Below are positions 9,029-18,630 of a stretch of 64,000 nucleotides of DNA, in pieces. Every line of letters starts with the position of its first letter. Position 1 is the stretch's first letter. Origin of the DNA: Sporosarcina thermotolerans (lineage in GTDB: Bacteria; Bacillota; Bacilli; Bacillales_A; Planococcaceae); the NCBI RefSeq assembly GCF_030067815.1, contig NZ_CP125968.1, positions 1,103,501-1,167,500 of the forward strand, given 5' to 3'. The notes beneath the pieces are model-generated. The model ran no database searches, was not told the DNA's origin, and was given only the letters and a program-made list of their open reading frames with translations. Made by a program: the position numbers and the translations under genes.

Positions 9029-10444
9029 ATGACATTTCAAACTGGTAGGGTCGAGAAGGATTTCTTAGGTGAGAAAGAAGTTCCTGGTAACGCGTATTAT
9101 GGAATTCAAACGATACGGGCAACAGAAAACTTTCCAATCACAAAGGAGCGTATGCATCCTGAGTTGATTCGAGCAATTGGTATTGTCAAAAGAGCTGCAG
9201 CCATTTCGAATGTACTTGTCAATGATCTGCCAAAGGATATCGGTCTTGCAATTGTTGAGGCTTCGGACGAGGTAATTGCCGGAACTTTAACCGACCAATT
9301 CATCGTCGATCCGATTCAAGGGGGCGCAGGAACTTCATTCAACATGAATGCCAATGAAGTCATTGCGAACCGTGCACTTGAAATCATGGGCCGTGAAAAA
9401 GGTGACTATGATTACATTAGCCCGAATAACCACATTAATATGTCCCAGTCAACAAATGATGCTTTCCCGACAGCTATTAAAATTGCCACACAGCAATTGG
9501 TCAATCAGTTACTTGAAACAATGGACAAGTTTGCTGCAGAGCTTAAAATGAAGGAACAGGAATTTGATGGAGTTATTAAAATGGGAAGAACCCATCTCCA
9601 AGACGCTGTTCCAATTAGACTTGGTCAAGAATTCAGTGCATATAGAAGTGTAATTGAGCGTGATATCGAACGGATCGGTAGGACAAGAATCCATCTTTCT
9701 GAAATAAACATGGGCGCAACTGCAATCGGTACAGGACTTAACGCAAATGCACAATATATTGAAACAGCGGTTGAACATCTACGTGAGATCAGTGGTTTGC
9801 CTTTGGAATCTGCTGCAAACTTAATCGACTCCACACAAAATACTGATGTCTACACAGAATTGTCATCGGCCTTAAAGATTTGTATGATCAATCTTTCAAA
9901 AATGGCTAATGATTTACGTCTTATGGCATCAGGTCCAAGAGCCGGATTGAATGAAATCAATCTTCCTGCAAGACAACCTGGATCTTCCATCATGCCAGGA
10001 AAAGTGAATCCTGTTATGGCTGAAGTGATGAACCAAATAGCGTTCCAGGTAATCGGTAATGATCATACAATCAGCCTTGCTTCGGAAGCTGGTCAATTCG
10101 AATTGAACGTCATGGAGCCAGTTCTTGTCTACAATCTATTGCAGTCATTGACTGTTATGAACAACGGTATCGAAGTTTTCCGCAAATATTGCATTAGTGG
10201 AATCACAGCGAACGTTGAGCAAATGCAAAACTATGTGGAAAGAAGCCTCGGTACAATTACGGCGCTTACTCCATATATCGGCTATGAAATGTCTTCAAAA
10301 ATCGCACGTGAATCTTTTGAAACAGGCGTTCCGCTCAAGGAACTTTGCCTACATTACAATGTCCTAACTGCGGATGAATTGAACAAGTTATTGGACCCTT
10401 ATCAAATGACAGAAATGAAAAGAGAAGGCGTCGTGCATTCATAA
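9029..10444 (+). CDS. aspA: Aspartate ammonia-lyase
   Basis: Class II fumarase/aspartase of 471 residues, converting L-aspartate to fumarate plus ammonia. The family signature GSSIMPGKVNP (about residue 320) containing the catalytic serine loop is intact, along with QSTNDAFPTA, GRTHLQDAVP and the N-terminal R-V-E-K-D-F-L-G start typical of aspartases. AGGAAAAGGG lies just upstream of ATG 9029. Length is normal. The gene is monocistronic, with a terminator 25 nt after the stop. As it releases ammonia it is metabolically relevant to the ammonia dependence proposed for guaA in this window. Confidence 0.95.
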   Translation: MTFQTGRVEKDFLGEKEVPGNAYYGIQTIRATENFPITKERMHPELIRAIGIVKRAAAISNVLVNDLPKDIGLAIVEASDEVIAGTLTDQFIVDPIQGGAGTSFNMNANEVIANRALEIMGREKGDYDYISPNNHINMSQSTNDAFPTAIKIATQQLVNQLLETMDKFAAELKMKEQEFDGVIKMGRTHLQDAVPIRLGQEFSAYRSVIERDIERIGRTRIHLSEINMGATAIGTGLNANAQYIETAVEHLREISGLPLESAANLIDSTQNTDVYTELSSALKICMINLSKMANDLRLMASGPRAGLNEINLPARQPGSSIMPGKVNPVMAEVMNQIAFQVIGNDHTISLASEAGQFELNVMEPVLVYNLLQSLTVMNNGIEVFRKYCISGITANVEQMQNYVERSLGTITALTPYIGYEMSSKIARESFETGVPLKELCLHYNVLTADELNKLLDPYQMTEMKREGVVHS

Positions 10445-10467
10445 GAAATTGAATAACGCTGTATAAC

Positions 10468-10500
10468 ACCCTCGGTTGAGAATTCGACTGAGGGTTTTTT
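10468..10500 (+). terminator. Rho-independent terminator of aspA
   Basis: Stem ACCCTCGGTTGA/TCGACTGAGGGT with T6 tail. Confidence 0.85.
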
Positions 10501-10643
10501 AGTTTGAATTGATTCGCAATCTGGTGAATCCAATCGAAATCCGTTATAATAGGGCAGTATGTCACTTTTTTTGCAGAAGTCGACAAGCCGTAGATAGACG
10601 GCCTTTTAATAGATAAGGGAAATTTCGAAAGGAGAATCATCAG

Positions 10644-12038
10644 TTGACCGTTATTGTAGGAGAGAAAATTGTTGCTGAAATTCACAGTTTGGACGATAAA
10701 GGAAATGGCCAGGCAGCAATTTGGCGGGAGAATGAAAAGGGTAACCTGAGAAAGTTGAAGCTCATCATTCCGCAGTCTTTGCCGGGAGAAACTGTACAAG
10801 TGGTTGTGGATAATCCGTCTATGAGATGGAGTAAGACTTTGCCTGAAGAAATCTTGGTCGCGAACCCGGACCGAGTAGAAGCACCTTGCCCGCATTTCGA
10901 ACTTTGCGGCGGCTGTGTTTGGCAGCACTGGAGCTACGAAGGCCAGTTGAAGCATAAGACGAATCATGTGAAAGAAGCAATTCAAAGTGTTGGTATGGAT
11001 CCGGACCTCGTTCAGGATACAATCGGCATGGACGACCATTGGCATTACCGCAATAAAATGGAATTTACGTTTTCACCTGAAGGAAATCTTGGCCTGCATG
11101 AGCAAGGGAATTTCCGTAAAATCATCCCTCTTGAAACTTGCCTGATTGCTGGCCGTAACATGGTTGATGCAACGATGGAAGTGAGCGAATGGGTGAAAGG
11201 CTTTGGCCTTACTGGATATAATAAAGACACACATGAAGGACTGCTCCGTCATTTGATGGTACGTGAATCGTTTGAAACAGGCGAAATCATGCTTTCATTA
11301 TTTGCGACAAAAGCTCCAACTGGGGAACTCGCGTCAGCAGTGGAAAATCTGATTGACCGGATCTCCGATAAGTTTCCCAACGTGAAAAGTTTGCTATGGC
11401 ATGTAAATACAGATTTGGCAGACCGTACACAATCCGAAGATACTCACGTGTTGGCAGGACGTGATTTCATTTATGATGAATTAGGCGGATACCGTTACCG
11501 CCTTTGGTTCGATACATTCTTCCAAACAAATCCGGTTCAAGCACAGAAGCTTGTCGACCTTGCACTTGAAATGGGCAAGCCGCAGGAAGATGAAAAAATG
11601 ATTGACCTATTTTGTGGTGTTGGTACATTCTCATTGCCGTTTGCCGCTCGAGTGAAAGAATTGGCTGGCATCGAGATTGTCGAAACATCGATTGAATCAG
11701 CAAAACGAAATGCATTGGATAATGATTTGCATAATACAACATTCCTTGCCCGCGATGCACGAAAAGGAATAGACGAAATCCATGAAAGCTGGGGCTTGGC
11801 GGATATATTGTTAGTTGACCCACCGCGTTGCGGCGCTGGCGGCAAAGTGATGCGCCGCATTGGGCGATCAGAGCCGAAACGAATCGTCTACGTTTCATGT
11901 AACCCGGACACATTCGCAACGGACATTGCAGAATTGGTGCCATTCGGTTATAAACTTCAAAAAGTTCAGCCGGTTGACCTTTTCCCAAACACTGTACATG
12001 TGGAATGCGTTGCGTTGTTGACGTTGGAAGCAGAATAA
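10644..12038 (+). CDS. rlmCD: 23S rRNA (uracil-C5)-methyltransferase, RlmCD/RumA family
   Basis: A 464-residue SAM-dependent rRNA m5U methyltransferase. An N-terminal TRAM-like domain (about 1-65) is followed by the [4Fe-4S] ligands in CPHFELCGGC and later the Cys in LETCLIAG. The Rossmann methyltransferase domain has DLFCGVGTFSLP (motif I) and VDPPRCG, and the catalytic Cys is in YVSCNPDTFATD. Start TTG 10644 has AAAGGAG 9 nt upstream. Bacillus RlmCD modifies U747 and U1939 of 23S rRNA; which sites are used here cannot be read from sequence. The gene is complete and single, with its own terminator. Confidence 0.9.
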   Translation: MTVIVGEKIVAEIHSLDDKGNGQAAIWRENEKGNLRKLKLIIPQSLPGETVQVVVDNPSMRWSKTLPEEILVANPDRVEAPCPHFELCGGCVWQHWSYEGQLKHKTNHVKEAIQSVGMDPDLVQDTIGMDDHWHYRNKMEFTFSPEGNLGLHEQGNFRKIIPLETCLIAGRNMVDATMEVSEWVKGFGLTGYNKDTHEGLLRHLMVRESFETGEIMLSLFATKAPTGELASAVENLIDRISDKFPNVKSLLWHVNTDLADRTQSEDTHVLAGRDFIYDELGGYRYRLWFDTFFQTNPVQAQKLVDLALEMGKPQEDEKMIDLFCGVGTFSLPFAARVKELAGIEIVETSIESAKRNALDNDLHNTTFLARDARKGIDEIHESWGLADILLVDPPRCGAGGKVMRRIGRSEPKRIVYVSCNPDTFATDIAELVPFGYKLQKVQPVDLFPNTVHVECVALLTLEAE

Positions 12039-12048
12039 ATGAATGGAG

Positions 12049-12080
12049 GCTCTCTTCTTTAATGGAAGAGGGCTTTTTTT
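12049..12080 (+). terminator. Rho-independent terminator
   Basis: Stem GCTCTCTTC/GAAGAGGGC followed by T7, directly after the rRNA methyltransferase gene. Confidence 0.85.
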
Positions 12081-12131
12081 ATGGGTTTATTGTTAGGTTA
12101 AAGGTCCTGAAACGACGATTACTTTGTGAAC

Positions 12132-12215
12132 TTGACCGATAACTCACGGATAGTGACCGATAACTCCATCTAAGTGACCGATAACTTCCGGAAACTGAAC
12201 GATATCTGCTTTTCG
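12132..12215. repeat. Four-unit 21 bp tandem array, family A (core GTGACCGATAACT)
   Basis: Units start at 12132, 12153, 12174 and 12195. The 13 bp core is well conserved in the first three units and degenerate in the fourth; the remaining 8 bp vary. The same family occurs inverted at 23814-23897. It is intergenic between the rRNA methyltransferase terminator and yqhH. Confidence 0.85.
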
Positions 12216-12336
12216 AAGGAAATTTCCTGCGCAAATACCCCTTTTCCATCTAAATCTATTGTCTAAAACCTTACAAACACATAGTAATATCATTTTTGGA
12301 CATTCTAACAAGAAAATATCGGATGAGGGGATGTTT

Positions 12337-13867
12337 ATGAAAATTGAAAGATCGTCCGAATGGAAAGAGGGCTTCGAGGAACGATTAGAGAATCGCCAAG
12401 CATGGGATAATTGGACATTATACAAAATGTGCTATGAGGTGGAAAAGGCAAAATTGATCAAAGACTTCAACGGCCTTCAAGCACCAAACTTTTTACCCGA
12501 ACTAAAGCCTTACCCTCATCAATTGGAGGCAGCACAAACGGTAATCGAACGGATGAATGGGAAAGCCATACTTGCCGATGAGGTTGGTCTTGGGAAGACC
12601 ATTCAAGCAGGGTTGATCCTAAAAGAGTACCTAATAAGGGGGCTTGTGAAAAAAGCTCTCATTCTTGTCCCTGCTTCCCTAATTAACCAATGGATCGAAG
12701 AACTGAACCGGAAATTCCATATTCCTGTCATGCAATATAATAAAAAATACGACATGAGTTATTGCGATATTGTTATCGCCAGTATGGACATGGCGAAAAG
12801 AAGCCCACATAAAGAAAATATTTATAACCAGGATTATGATTTGATCATCATTGATGAGGCCCATAAATTAAAAATCCCAAAACGAAAAACTATGAATTCG
12901 TTCAAAACCTAAAAAAGAAATTCTGCTTACTGCTAACTGCAACACCGATTCAAAACGACGTTTTTGAGCTGTTTAACTTAATTTCTTTATTAAAACCGGG
13001 TCATTTAGGCAATTTTGAGACGTTCCAATCCGTATTTTCCGCAAGCAAACATAATGTAGAGGAAGACGAGTTTTTAAAAGAATTGATAAATCAAGTAATG
13101 GTTAGGAATTCTCGGCATGACACGGGAATTGAATGGACGAACCGTCGCGTTCAAATCATCCCTCTTGAGTTCAGTGATAAGGAAAAAGAAGTGTACGATA
13201 TGATTTCGGAACTAAAGCATGTCTCCCCCGTATTTTCGGTGCATTTTCGATGATTACCTTACAAAAAGAAATATGCAGTAGTAAACATGCAGCATTCCTT
13301 ACGTTGAATGAAATGCGACAAAAATGTACGAAATCTGAAGAAATCTCTTTCACAGATGAGATTATACTGAAATTATCCGAGCTTGATCGAAATACCAAAG
13401 CGGAAAAGGCTTATGAAATTATCAAACAAACGGATGGCGAGAAAGTAATTATCTTTACGGAGTACCGTGCAAGTCAATCATTTTTGCAAAGTTATCTATA
13501 CGAAAGAGGAATCATCAGTGTCCCGTTCAATGGCCAATTTAGCAAAAGTAAACGTGAGTGGATGAAGCAGTTATTTAAAGAAAAAGCCCAAGTATTAATT
13601 GCAACCGAATCCGGTAGTGAAGGGATAAACCTCCAATTTTGCCATCATGTCATTAACTATGATTTGCCATGGAACCCGATGAAGCTTGAACAACGGATTG
13701 GTCGTGTCCACAGGTTGGGACAAGAGCATGATGTTAATATATACAATTTAGCCATCAAACATACAATTGAGGACCATATATTAGAGTTGCTGAATGTGAA
13801 AATTGGCGTCTTTGAAAAAGTGGTGGGCGAGTTGGATGATATCCTGACATTTAAAATGTCGATCTAA
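12337..13867 (+). CDS. yqhH: SNF2-family helicase YqhH, two frameshifts
   Basis: Superfamily 2 DEAD/SNF2-type ATPase of about 510 residues once two frame breaks are repaired. Motifs run in order: DEVGLGKT (Walker A), DEAHKLK (Walker B), LLTATPIQND (motif III), then IIFTEYR, SGSEGINLQFC and QRIGRVHRLGQ (motif VI). The first break is at A5 near 12867-12871 (adding A gives KLKNPKTKNYEF); the second is near 13223-13234 in a C5/T4 context. Start ATG 12337 has GAGGGG 6 nt upstream. It is followed 17 nt later by yqhG, as in B. subtilis. The cellular role of YqhH is not established. Confidence 0.85.
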
Positions 13868-13884
13868 CAACAAGGAGGTAGCGT

Positions 13885-14690
13885 ATGTACCCTCAACAGA
13901 TTCATCAATATGTTCGGCAGTTTTTCCAGGAGAATAATTGTGAAATTCTTCGGGAAAGCAATGATTTTCTAAATGTACAATTGACGATTGAAATGGATAA
14001 ACGAATTATGAACCGGCCTTTTTATTGGAAGTACCTGGAGAGTACGGGGGATGAACCGAATCCGGCACAGCTTACGTTAATCACAGATAAAAATAGACTT
14101 ACTGAAAGTATTGCGGGGAGGTTGTTCATTACGGTTCCCCCCGTCTTAACCAATTGTTCAAAGTGACAAAGGAGCTTGGCTCATTTGTGCAAATGTACGA
14201 AAAGAATGTAAATCAAAGTGGAGAGCAAACGATATTGACACCTTGGGTTGGCGTGAATTATAAAATAACGTACTCCAGTGATCGGACAAAGGAAATCCTT
14301 TATTCGTTGGGCATTAATCTGCTGACAGGTGCCATTATAAATGGGTTTCAGGAATCGATTAGTCATTTGAATTTGGAAAGCACGATTGCGCCGAACACAT
14401 TCCACGTGCCATATATTATTAAACCGTTACGTGCCTTGGAGCGGTTAGATGCTGTGATTGAAAACCAAATCTTACATGATGATCATACATGGGCGGAAGA
14501 AGCGAAGGAAAGACTTCGAAAAGACTTGCTCGTTTTGGAGTATTTTTACAGAGATATTGATGAAGCGAATCGGCCCGAGTGCTATGAGGGTGAGAAGAAA
14601 GCGATGGAAGAGCAGTATGAGACGAAGGTGAAAGTCGAGGTTATCAATGGCGGTCTGTTTTATTTGCAAACTAATGTAGGCATCCAATAG
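13885..14690 (+). CDS. yqhG: YqhG family protein, frameshifted
   Basis: YqhG-like protein of about 268 residues. The start MYPQQIHQYVRQFFQ is typical, and the C-terminal half (VNYKITYSSDRTKEILYSLG, FHVPYIIKPLRALERLD) completes the family. The frame breaks at a G4 run near 14116-14119: adding one G gives AGEVVHYGSPRLNQLFKV. AAGGAGG precedes the ATG and the gene lies directly after yqhH, so the two are an operon. Function is unknown. The stop codon lies inside the first unit of a 378 bp tandem repeat that follows. Confidence 0.85.
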
Positions 14691-15066
14691 AAGTGCTTCG
14701 ACTTCCCATAGAAGCACTGCGACTTCCCATAGAAGTGCTTCGACTTCCCATAGAAGTGCTTCGACTACCCGTAGAAGTGCTTCGACTTCCCATAGAAGTG
14801 CTGCAACTTCCCATAGAAGTGCTACGACTTCCGGTAGAAGTGCTTCGACTTCCCATAGAAGTGCTTCGACTTCCCATAGAAGCACTGCGACTTCCCATAG
14901 AAGTGCTTCGACTACCCGTAGAAGTGCTTCGACTTCCCATAGAAGTGCTGCAACTTCCCATAGAAGTGCTACGACTTCCCGTAGAAGTGTCTCGACTTCC
15001 CGCAGAAGTGCCACAACTTCCCATAAAAGTGCGTCGACTTCCCGTAGAAGTGCAGCAACTTTCCGA
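14689..15066. repeat. 18-unit 21 bp tandem array, family C (stem GAAGT/ACTTC)
   Basis: Eighteen contiguous 21 bp units cover 14689-15066 without gaps. Each is a variant of AGAAGTGCTTCGACTTCC plus CAT. The arms GAAGT and ACTTC form a 5 bp inverted repeat with a variable 6-nt loop. Units 1, 2, 4-7 correspond in order to units 9-14, showing a higher-order duplication. Because 21 is a multiple of three, several frames stay open; no ribosome site or family supports coding. Confidence 0.95.
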
Positions 15067-15152
15067 AAATAGATGTTTAGGTAATAGGCGCCTCACACAT
15101 GGAAATTCCTCCTCGCATATACTGTAGAGATTGCAATAAAGGAGGAGAACCA

Positions 15153-15566
15153 ATGCATTATTGGTATTTCCCTTACAGTATTCATGAAGCCTATCCATTA
15201 GTTGTACAGCAAGTTACTGACCCACTTGCTGTTCGAGAAAACTCGACAGCGTCACCAAGTGATCCAAACCCCTATCCACCCGTTCAAACAACCCGGTTCA
15301 CCAACTCTGCGAAGCATTCTTTGGATTTAATCAAACAGGCAGAACTGTTAATTAAAAAAATTTCAGAATCTGAAACGTTCGCTCATGAATTGATGACTTC
15401 GGCACAACAATCTAATCAAAAAAAAGTAGACGAAATGTGTACCTCCGCGGGAATCACTGCCAAGTTTGAGACGAAGTACACACCCGATGGATTTCGGATT
15501 CAGCTTCAAGAAGAAGACGATAAGGGCGGCGTATGCTGTAAGGTGATCCTGAACCTTCGTTGGTAA
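15153..15566 (+). CDS. Small conserved-type protein, possibly spore-associated
   Basis: A 137-residue protein with an aromatic/Pro N-terminus (MHYWYFPYSIHEAYP), a Pro-rich linker (SDPNPYPPVQ), a helical middle (NSAKHSLDLIKQAELLIKKI, FAHELMTSAQQSNQKKVDEM) and a beta-rich end with a Cys pair (DDKGGVCCKVILNLRW). A very strong AAAGGAGGAG precedes the ATG by 5 nt. It is monocistronic, between the 21 bp array and a terminator. The aromatic start and small size recall inner-coat proteins of Bacillus such as YuzC, but this is a loose resemblance; no function is assigned. Confidence 0.6.
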   Translation: MHYWYFPYSIHEAYPLVVQQVTDPLAVRENSTASPSDPNPYPPVQTTRFTNSAKHSLDLIKQAELLIKKISESETFAHELMTSAQQSNQKKVDEMCTSAGITAKFETKYTPDGFRIQLQEEDDKGGVCCKVILNLRW

Positions 15567-15580
15567 TAATATTTAAATGG

Positions 15581-15628
15581 AAACAGCAATGCATCCCAAA
15601 GCTTTTGGCATGCATTGCTGTTTTCTTT
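15581..15628 (+). terminator. Rho-independent terminator
   Basis: Long stem AAACAGCAATGCAT/ATGCATTGCTGTTT with a 15-nt loop and a TTCTTT tail, ending the small gene upstream. Confidence 0.8.
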
Positions 15629-15683
15629 AGTACGTATATATGGAACAATGGAAGATACTGAAACGGAAAGGACGGATAAGGGG

Positions 15684-16892
15684 ATGAAGAAAAAGATATT
15701 TGGTGTGCATGATGATAATACATTACGTCAATTCGAAAATTGTTTACGGGCAGGACAGGTAGCAGGCGGTGTGCTATGTGCTGACGGACATTATGGATAC
15801 AGTCAGCCGGTTGGCGGCGTTATAGTGTATGACGGGCAAATTTCGCCATCGGGGGTCGGCTATGACATCGCTTGCGGAAATAAGGCGGTTCGCACTAATC
15901 TGAAGTGGTCTGAAATCGAAAAGGATCTTCCCCGGATTATGGATGAAATTGCTTCATCCATTTCTTTCGGTGTTGGGATGAAAAATATGAAAAGGGTGGA
16001 TCATAAACTATTTGATGATCCGGATTGGGACGTCTTTAAGGAAATAGGTAAGCAGGAGCATGATCGGCTGAAGAAATTGGCAAAAGATCAATTGGGGACA
16101 GTTGGCGCCGGGAATCATTTTGTTGATGTACTAGTGGAGAAAGAAACAGGTGATGTGTGGATCGCCAATCATTTTGGGAGCAGGGGATTCGGCCATAAGA
16201 CGGCGAGCGGATTCTTGAACTTGGCGAGTGGTAGGGGATTTTCAGACCGGGCACCTGGTGAAAGCATGGAGCAAGCGCCGACATTAATTGATTTGAACAG
16301 CGAAATGGGCGATCTTTATTATCGTGCGATGACGTTAAGTGGGAAATATGCATATGCCGGAAGGAATTACGTAATCGATGAAGTTCTCTCGATTTTAGGC
16401 GCGACTTCCGAATTTGAGGTGCATAATCATCATAATTACGCTTGGAAAGAGACTCATTTCGGCAAGGAATACGTCGTTGTCCGTAAAGGGGCGACTCCTT
16501 CAGCACCAGGGCAATTAGGCTTCATCGGTGGCAGTATGGGTGATGTTTCTGTAATCGTCCGTGGAAAAGGGAACGAAGCAAATGCAGATTCATTTTTTAG
16601 CACAGTCCATGGAGCTGGCCGAATCATGAGTCGAACAGAAGCGGCGGGCCGGATGAACTGGAAAACCCGAACACGGTCCGGTGGGAAAATTTCACAAGAA
16701 CGTATGGATCAAGCCGTTCAAAAGTACGGCGTCGAATTGCGTGGCGGAGGGACAGATGAAAGTCCGTTTGTCTATCGCAAATTGCGTGATGTGTTAGATG
16801 CACATGAAGAGACGATTGATGTCCTCCATATATTGAAACCAGTCGGAGTTTGCATGGCTGGTGCGAATGAATATGATCCGTATAAGGATTGA
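15684..16892 (+). CDS. rtcB: RNA-splicing ligase RtcB family protein
   Basis: RtcB-type RNA ligase of 402 residues, joining 2',3'-cyclic phosphate (or 3'-phosphate) to 5'-OH RNA ends with GTP and Mn2+. Visible family motifs are CADGHYGYSQPVGG, GVGYDIACGNK (metal Cys), GAGNHF, HNHHN (GMP-linking histidine region), RKGATPSAPG, GSMGD and HGAGR. Start ATG 15684 is chosen from AAAGGA 11 nt upstream; ATG 15648 is possible. No archease or rtcA gene is adjacent. In bacteria the targets are damaged tRNA or rRNA; no direct evidence here, though a tRNA-like RNA candidate lies 7 kb away. Confidence 0.9.
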   Translation: MKKKIFGVHDDNTLRQFENCLRAGQVAGGVLCADGHYGYSQPVGGVIVYDGQISPSGVGYDIACGNKAVRTNLKWSEIEKDLPRIMDEIASSISFGVGMKNMKRVDHKLFDDPDWDVFKEIGKQEHDRLKKLAKDQLGTVGAGNHFVDVLVEKETGDVWIANHFGSRGFGHKTASGFLNLASGRGFSDRAPGESMEQAPTLIDLNSEMGDLYYRAMTLSGKYAYAGRNYVIDEVLSILGATSEFEVHNHHNYAWKETHFGKEYVVVRKGATPSAPGQLGFIGGSMGDVSVIVRGKGNEANADSFFSTVHGAGRIMSRTEAAGRMNWKTRTRSGGKISQERMDQAVQKYGVELRGGGTDESPFVYRKLRDVLDAHEETIDVLHILKPVGVCMAGANEYDPYKD

Positions 16893-16900
16893 AATACGTA

Positions 16901-16937
16901 AAAGCCAATCACATTCCGGTTGATTGGCTTTTTTTTA
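16901..16937 (+). terminator. Rho-independent terminator of rtcB
   Basis: Stem AAAGCCAATCA/TGATTGGCTTT with T8 tail. Confidence 0.88.
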
Positions 16938-17039
16938 TTCATTAACAATAACAATACATCCCTATTCAACATATATTTATTGTAATTCGATAAATTGCGT
17001 GATAAAGTCAAATTATATTAAATTAGTGAGGTGCATTTT

Positions 17040-17516
17040 ATGAAACGCGAAACACTCTTTTTAAAGTTGGCTGTTGTTCTTATGGGGATTCCGATTCTTG
17101 CCATTTGCATATTTGTTGTGCCAGAAATTGGGGAATTCGCAGCGGAACTTTATCCGACAATGCCTTATTTAAGATACCTTGTAGTGATCGATTTATATGC
17201 GTCGGCAATCCCTTTTTACTTTGCTTTATACCAGGCCTTTAAGCTGTTGGGTATATCGATAGGGAGAAGCCTTCTCGGATTTATCTGTGAAAGCATTAAA
17301 GAATATCAAATACTGTGCACTTATTATCTGTGGCGTATACGTGATAGGCATGCCACTTTTTTATCTCATGGGGAAATGGATGATGCACCGGGCATTATTT
17401 TAATCGGATTGGTTATCATCTTTGCTTCATTTGTCATTGCGGTTTTTGCTGCTGTACTTCAAAAACTTCTGACAGATGCCATTGAAATTAAATCAGAAAA
17501 CGAATTTACGGTCTGA
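17040..17516 (+). CDS. yoaS: DUF2975 membrane protein (YoaS-like), internally frame-scrambled
   Basis: Four-segment membrane protein of the DUF2975 family; it lies 9 nt before an XRE regulator as yoaS-yozG in B. subtilis. The frame is open throughout (158 residues) but residues about 78-118 do not fit the family. Reading the other frames there gives YIDRE, then FSDLSVKALKNIKYCA and VYVIGMPLFYLM, which is the expected sequence. Three missing bases, at GGG near 17249, at AAGCC near 17264 and at GGGG near 17371, explain this; together they restore the frame. Start ATG 17040 has GAGGTG 6 nt upstream. It probably acts with the downstream regulator as a sensor or antagonist pair, which is unproven. 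Confidence 0.8.
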   Translation: MKRETLFLKLAVVLMGIPILAICIFVVPEIGEFAAELYPTMPYLRYLVVIDLYASAIPFYFALYQAFKLLGISIGRSLLGFICESIKEYQILCTYYLWRIRDRHATFLSHGEMDDAPGIILIGLVIIFASFVIAVFAAVLQKLLTDAIEIKSENEFTV

Positions 17517-17525
17517 GGTGAAAAC

Positions 17526-17738
17526 ATGGCGATTATTATAAACATTGACGTGATGTTAGCGAAAAGAAAAATGAGTGTAACAGAACTGTCGGAAAAGGTT
17601 GGGATTACGATGGCCAATCTCTCCATTTTAAAAAATGGCAAGGCGAAGGCAATCCGATTATCAACGTTGGAAGGAATCTGCAAGGCGTTAGACTGTCAGC
17701 CAGGGGATATTTTGGAGTATCAAAAAGGTGAAGAGTAA
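17526..17738 (+). CDS. yozG: XRE/Cro-type HTH regulator (YozG-like)
   Basis: A 70-residue single-domain helix-turn-helix protein. MLAKRKMSVTELSEKVGITM and NLSILKNGKAKAIRLSTLEG are the HTH, followed by ICKALDCQPGDILEY, typical of the YozG group that accompanies DUF2975 proteins. It begins 9 nt after the membrane-protein gene with a GAGGTG ribosome site, so the pair is co-transcribed. It is likely autoregulatory. Confidence 0.88.
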   Translation: MAIIINIDVMLAKRKMSVTELSEKVGITMANLSILKNGKAKAIRLSTLEGICKALDCQPGDILEYQKGEE

Positions 17739-17766
17739 GAAAAAGAAATGATCTGGTGGTGAACTT

Positions 17767-18613
17767 ATGAGCCAAATTAGCGATTATTCGAAGCAGGATT
17801 TACGTCTATCTAAAAAAAGTCCTTTTGTGATTAGGGTTAGAAGAGCATCCCAACAACTTCTTCGTTTTGGTTGGGAACAGGCACTATCCTGCCTGTTTCC
17901 TGTCGTAATTTTTGCCTCTTTGGCTATTACACAATTTCTCCCACTCCCTTTTCTGCCACGGTATGATTGGCTGCTCATCATTTTCGTTTTGATACAATGG
18001 TGGATGGTCCGTTCGGGATAGAAACACGGGATGAACTGAAGGTCATTACATTGTTTCACCTCATCGGTCTGGCACTCGAACTATTCAAGGTGAATATGGG
18101 CTCCTGGGCTTATCCGGAGGAAGGGTATTCCAAAGTGATGGGGGTGCCTTTGTATAGCGGATTCATGTATGCAAGTGTAGCGAGCTATCTTTGCCAGGCG
18201 TGGCGTAGGGTGGATGTGGAACTTATTAAATGGCCACCTTTTTGGGTAGTCGTCCCTCTTGCGTCCGCAATTTACTTGAACTTTTTTGGCATCATTTTTG
18301 GATTGACGTGCGTTGGTGGTTATCTGGTCTTGTGATTATCGTTTTTTGGCGTTCATGGGTCACTTACGTTGTTGGTGGAAAAAGGTATCGAATGCCGATT
18401 GCTCTATCTTTTGTGCTCATCGGATTTTTCATCTGGATTGCTGAAAATATCGCAACATTTTTCGGAGCTTGGAAATATCCGAACCAATCCGATGCATGGA
18501 GTCTCGTCCACTTAGGGAAGGTGAGTTCATGGCTTTTATTAGTGATTGTTAGCTTTCTCATCGTCGCTACTTTGAAACTTGTAAAAGGAAAGACACAAAA
18601 TACTGGGGAGTAA
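17767..18613 (+). CDS. DUF817 family membrane protein, two frameshifts
   Basis: Multi-pass membrane protein of about 282 residues of the DUF817 family. Recognisable stretches are ELKVITLFHLIGLALELFKV, GSWAYPEEGYSKVMGVPLYS, FWHHFWIDVRW and GFFIWIAENIATFFGAWKYP. The first break, at GGG near 18016, needs one G (RSGIETRDELK); the second, at T6 near 18282-18287, needs one T (NFFWHHFW). GGTGG and an ATG at 17767 mark the start, 28 nt after yozG. Function is unknown. Confidence 0.82.
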
Positions 18614-18630
18614 ATGGCTTATAAAAAGGG

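Noticed and set aside
8862..9137. Minus-strand ORF overlapping the start of aspA
   Set aside because: It overlaps a well-conserved gene, has no family resemblance and no ribosome site.
14472..15198. Long ORFs on both strands across the 21 bp array
   Set aside because: The unit length is a multiple of three, so frames stay open by default; there is no ribosome site, the minus-strand frames overlap yqhG, and the products are pure repeat.
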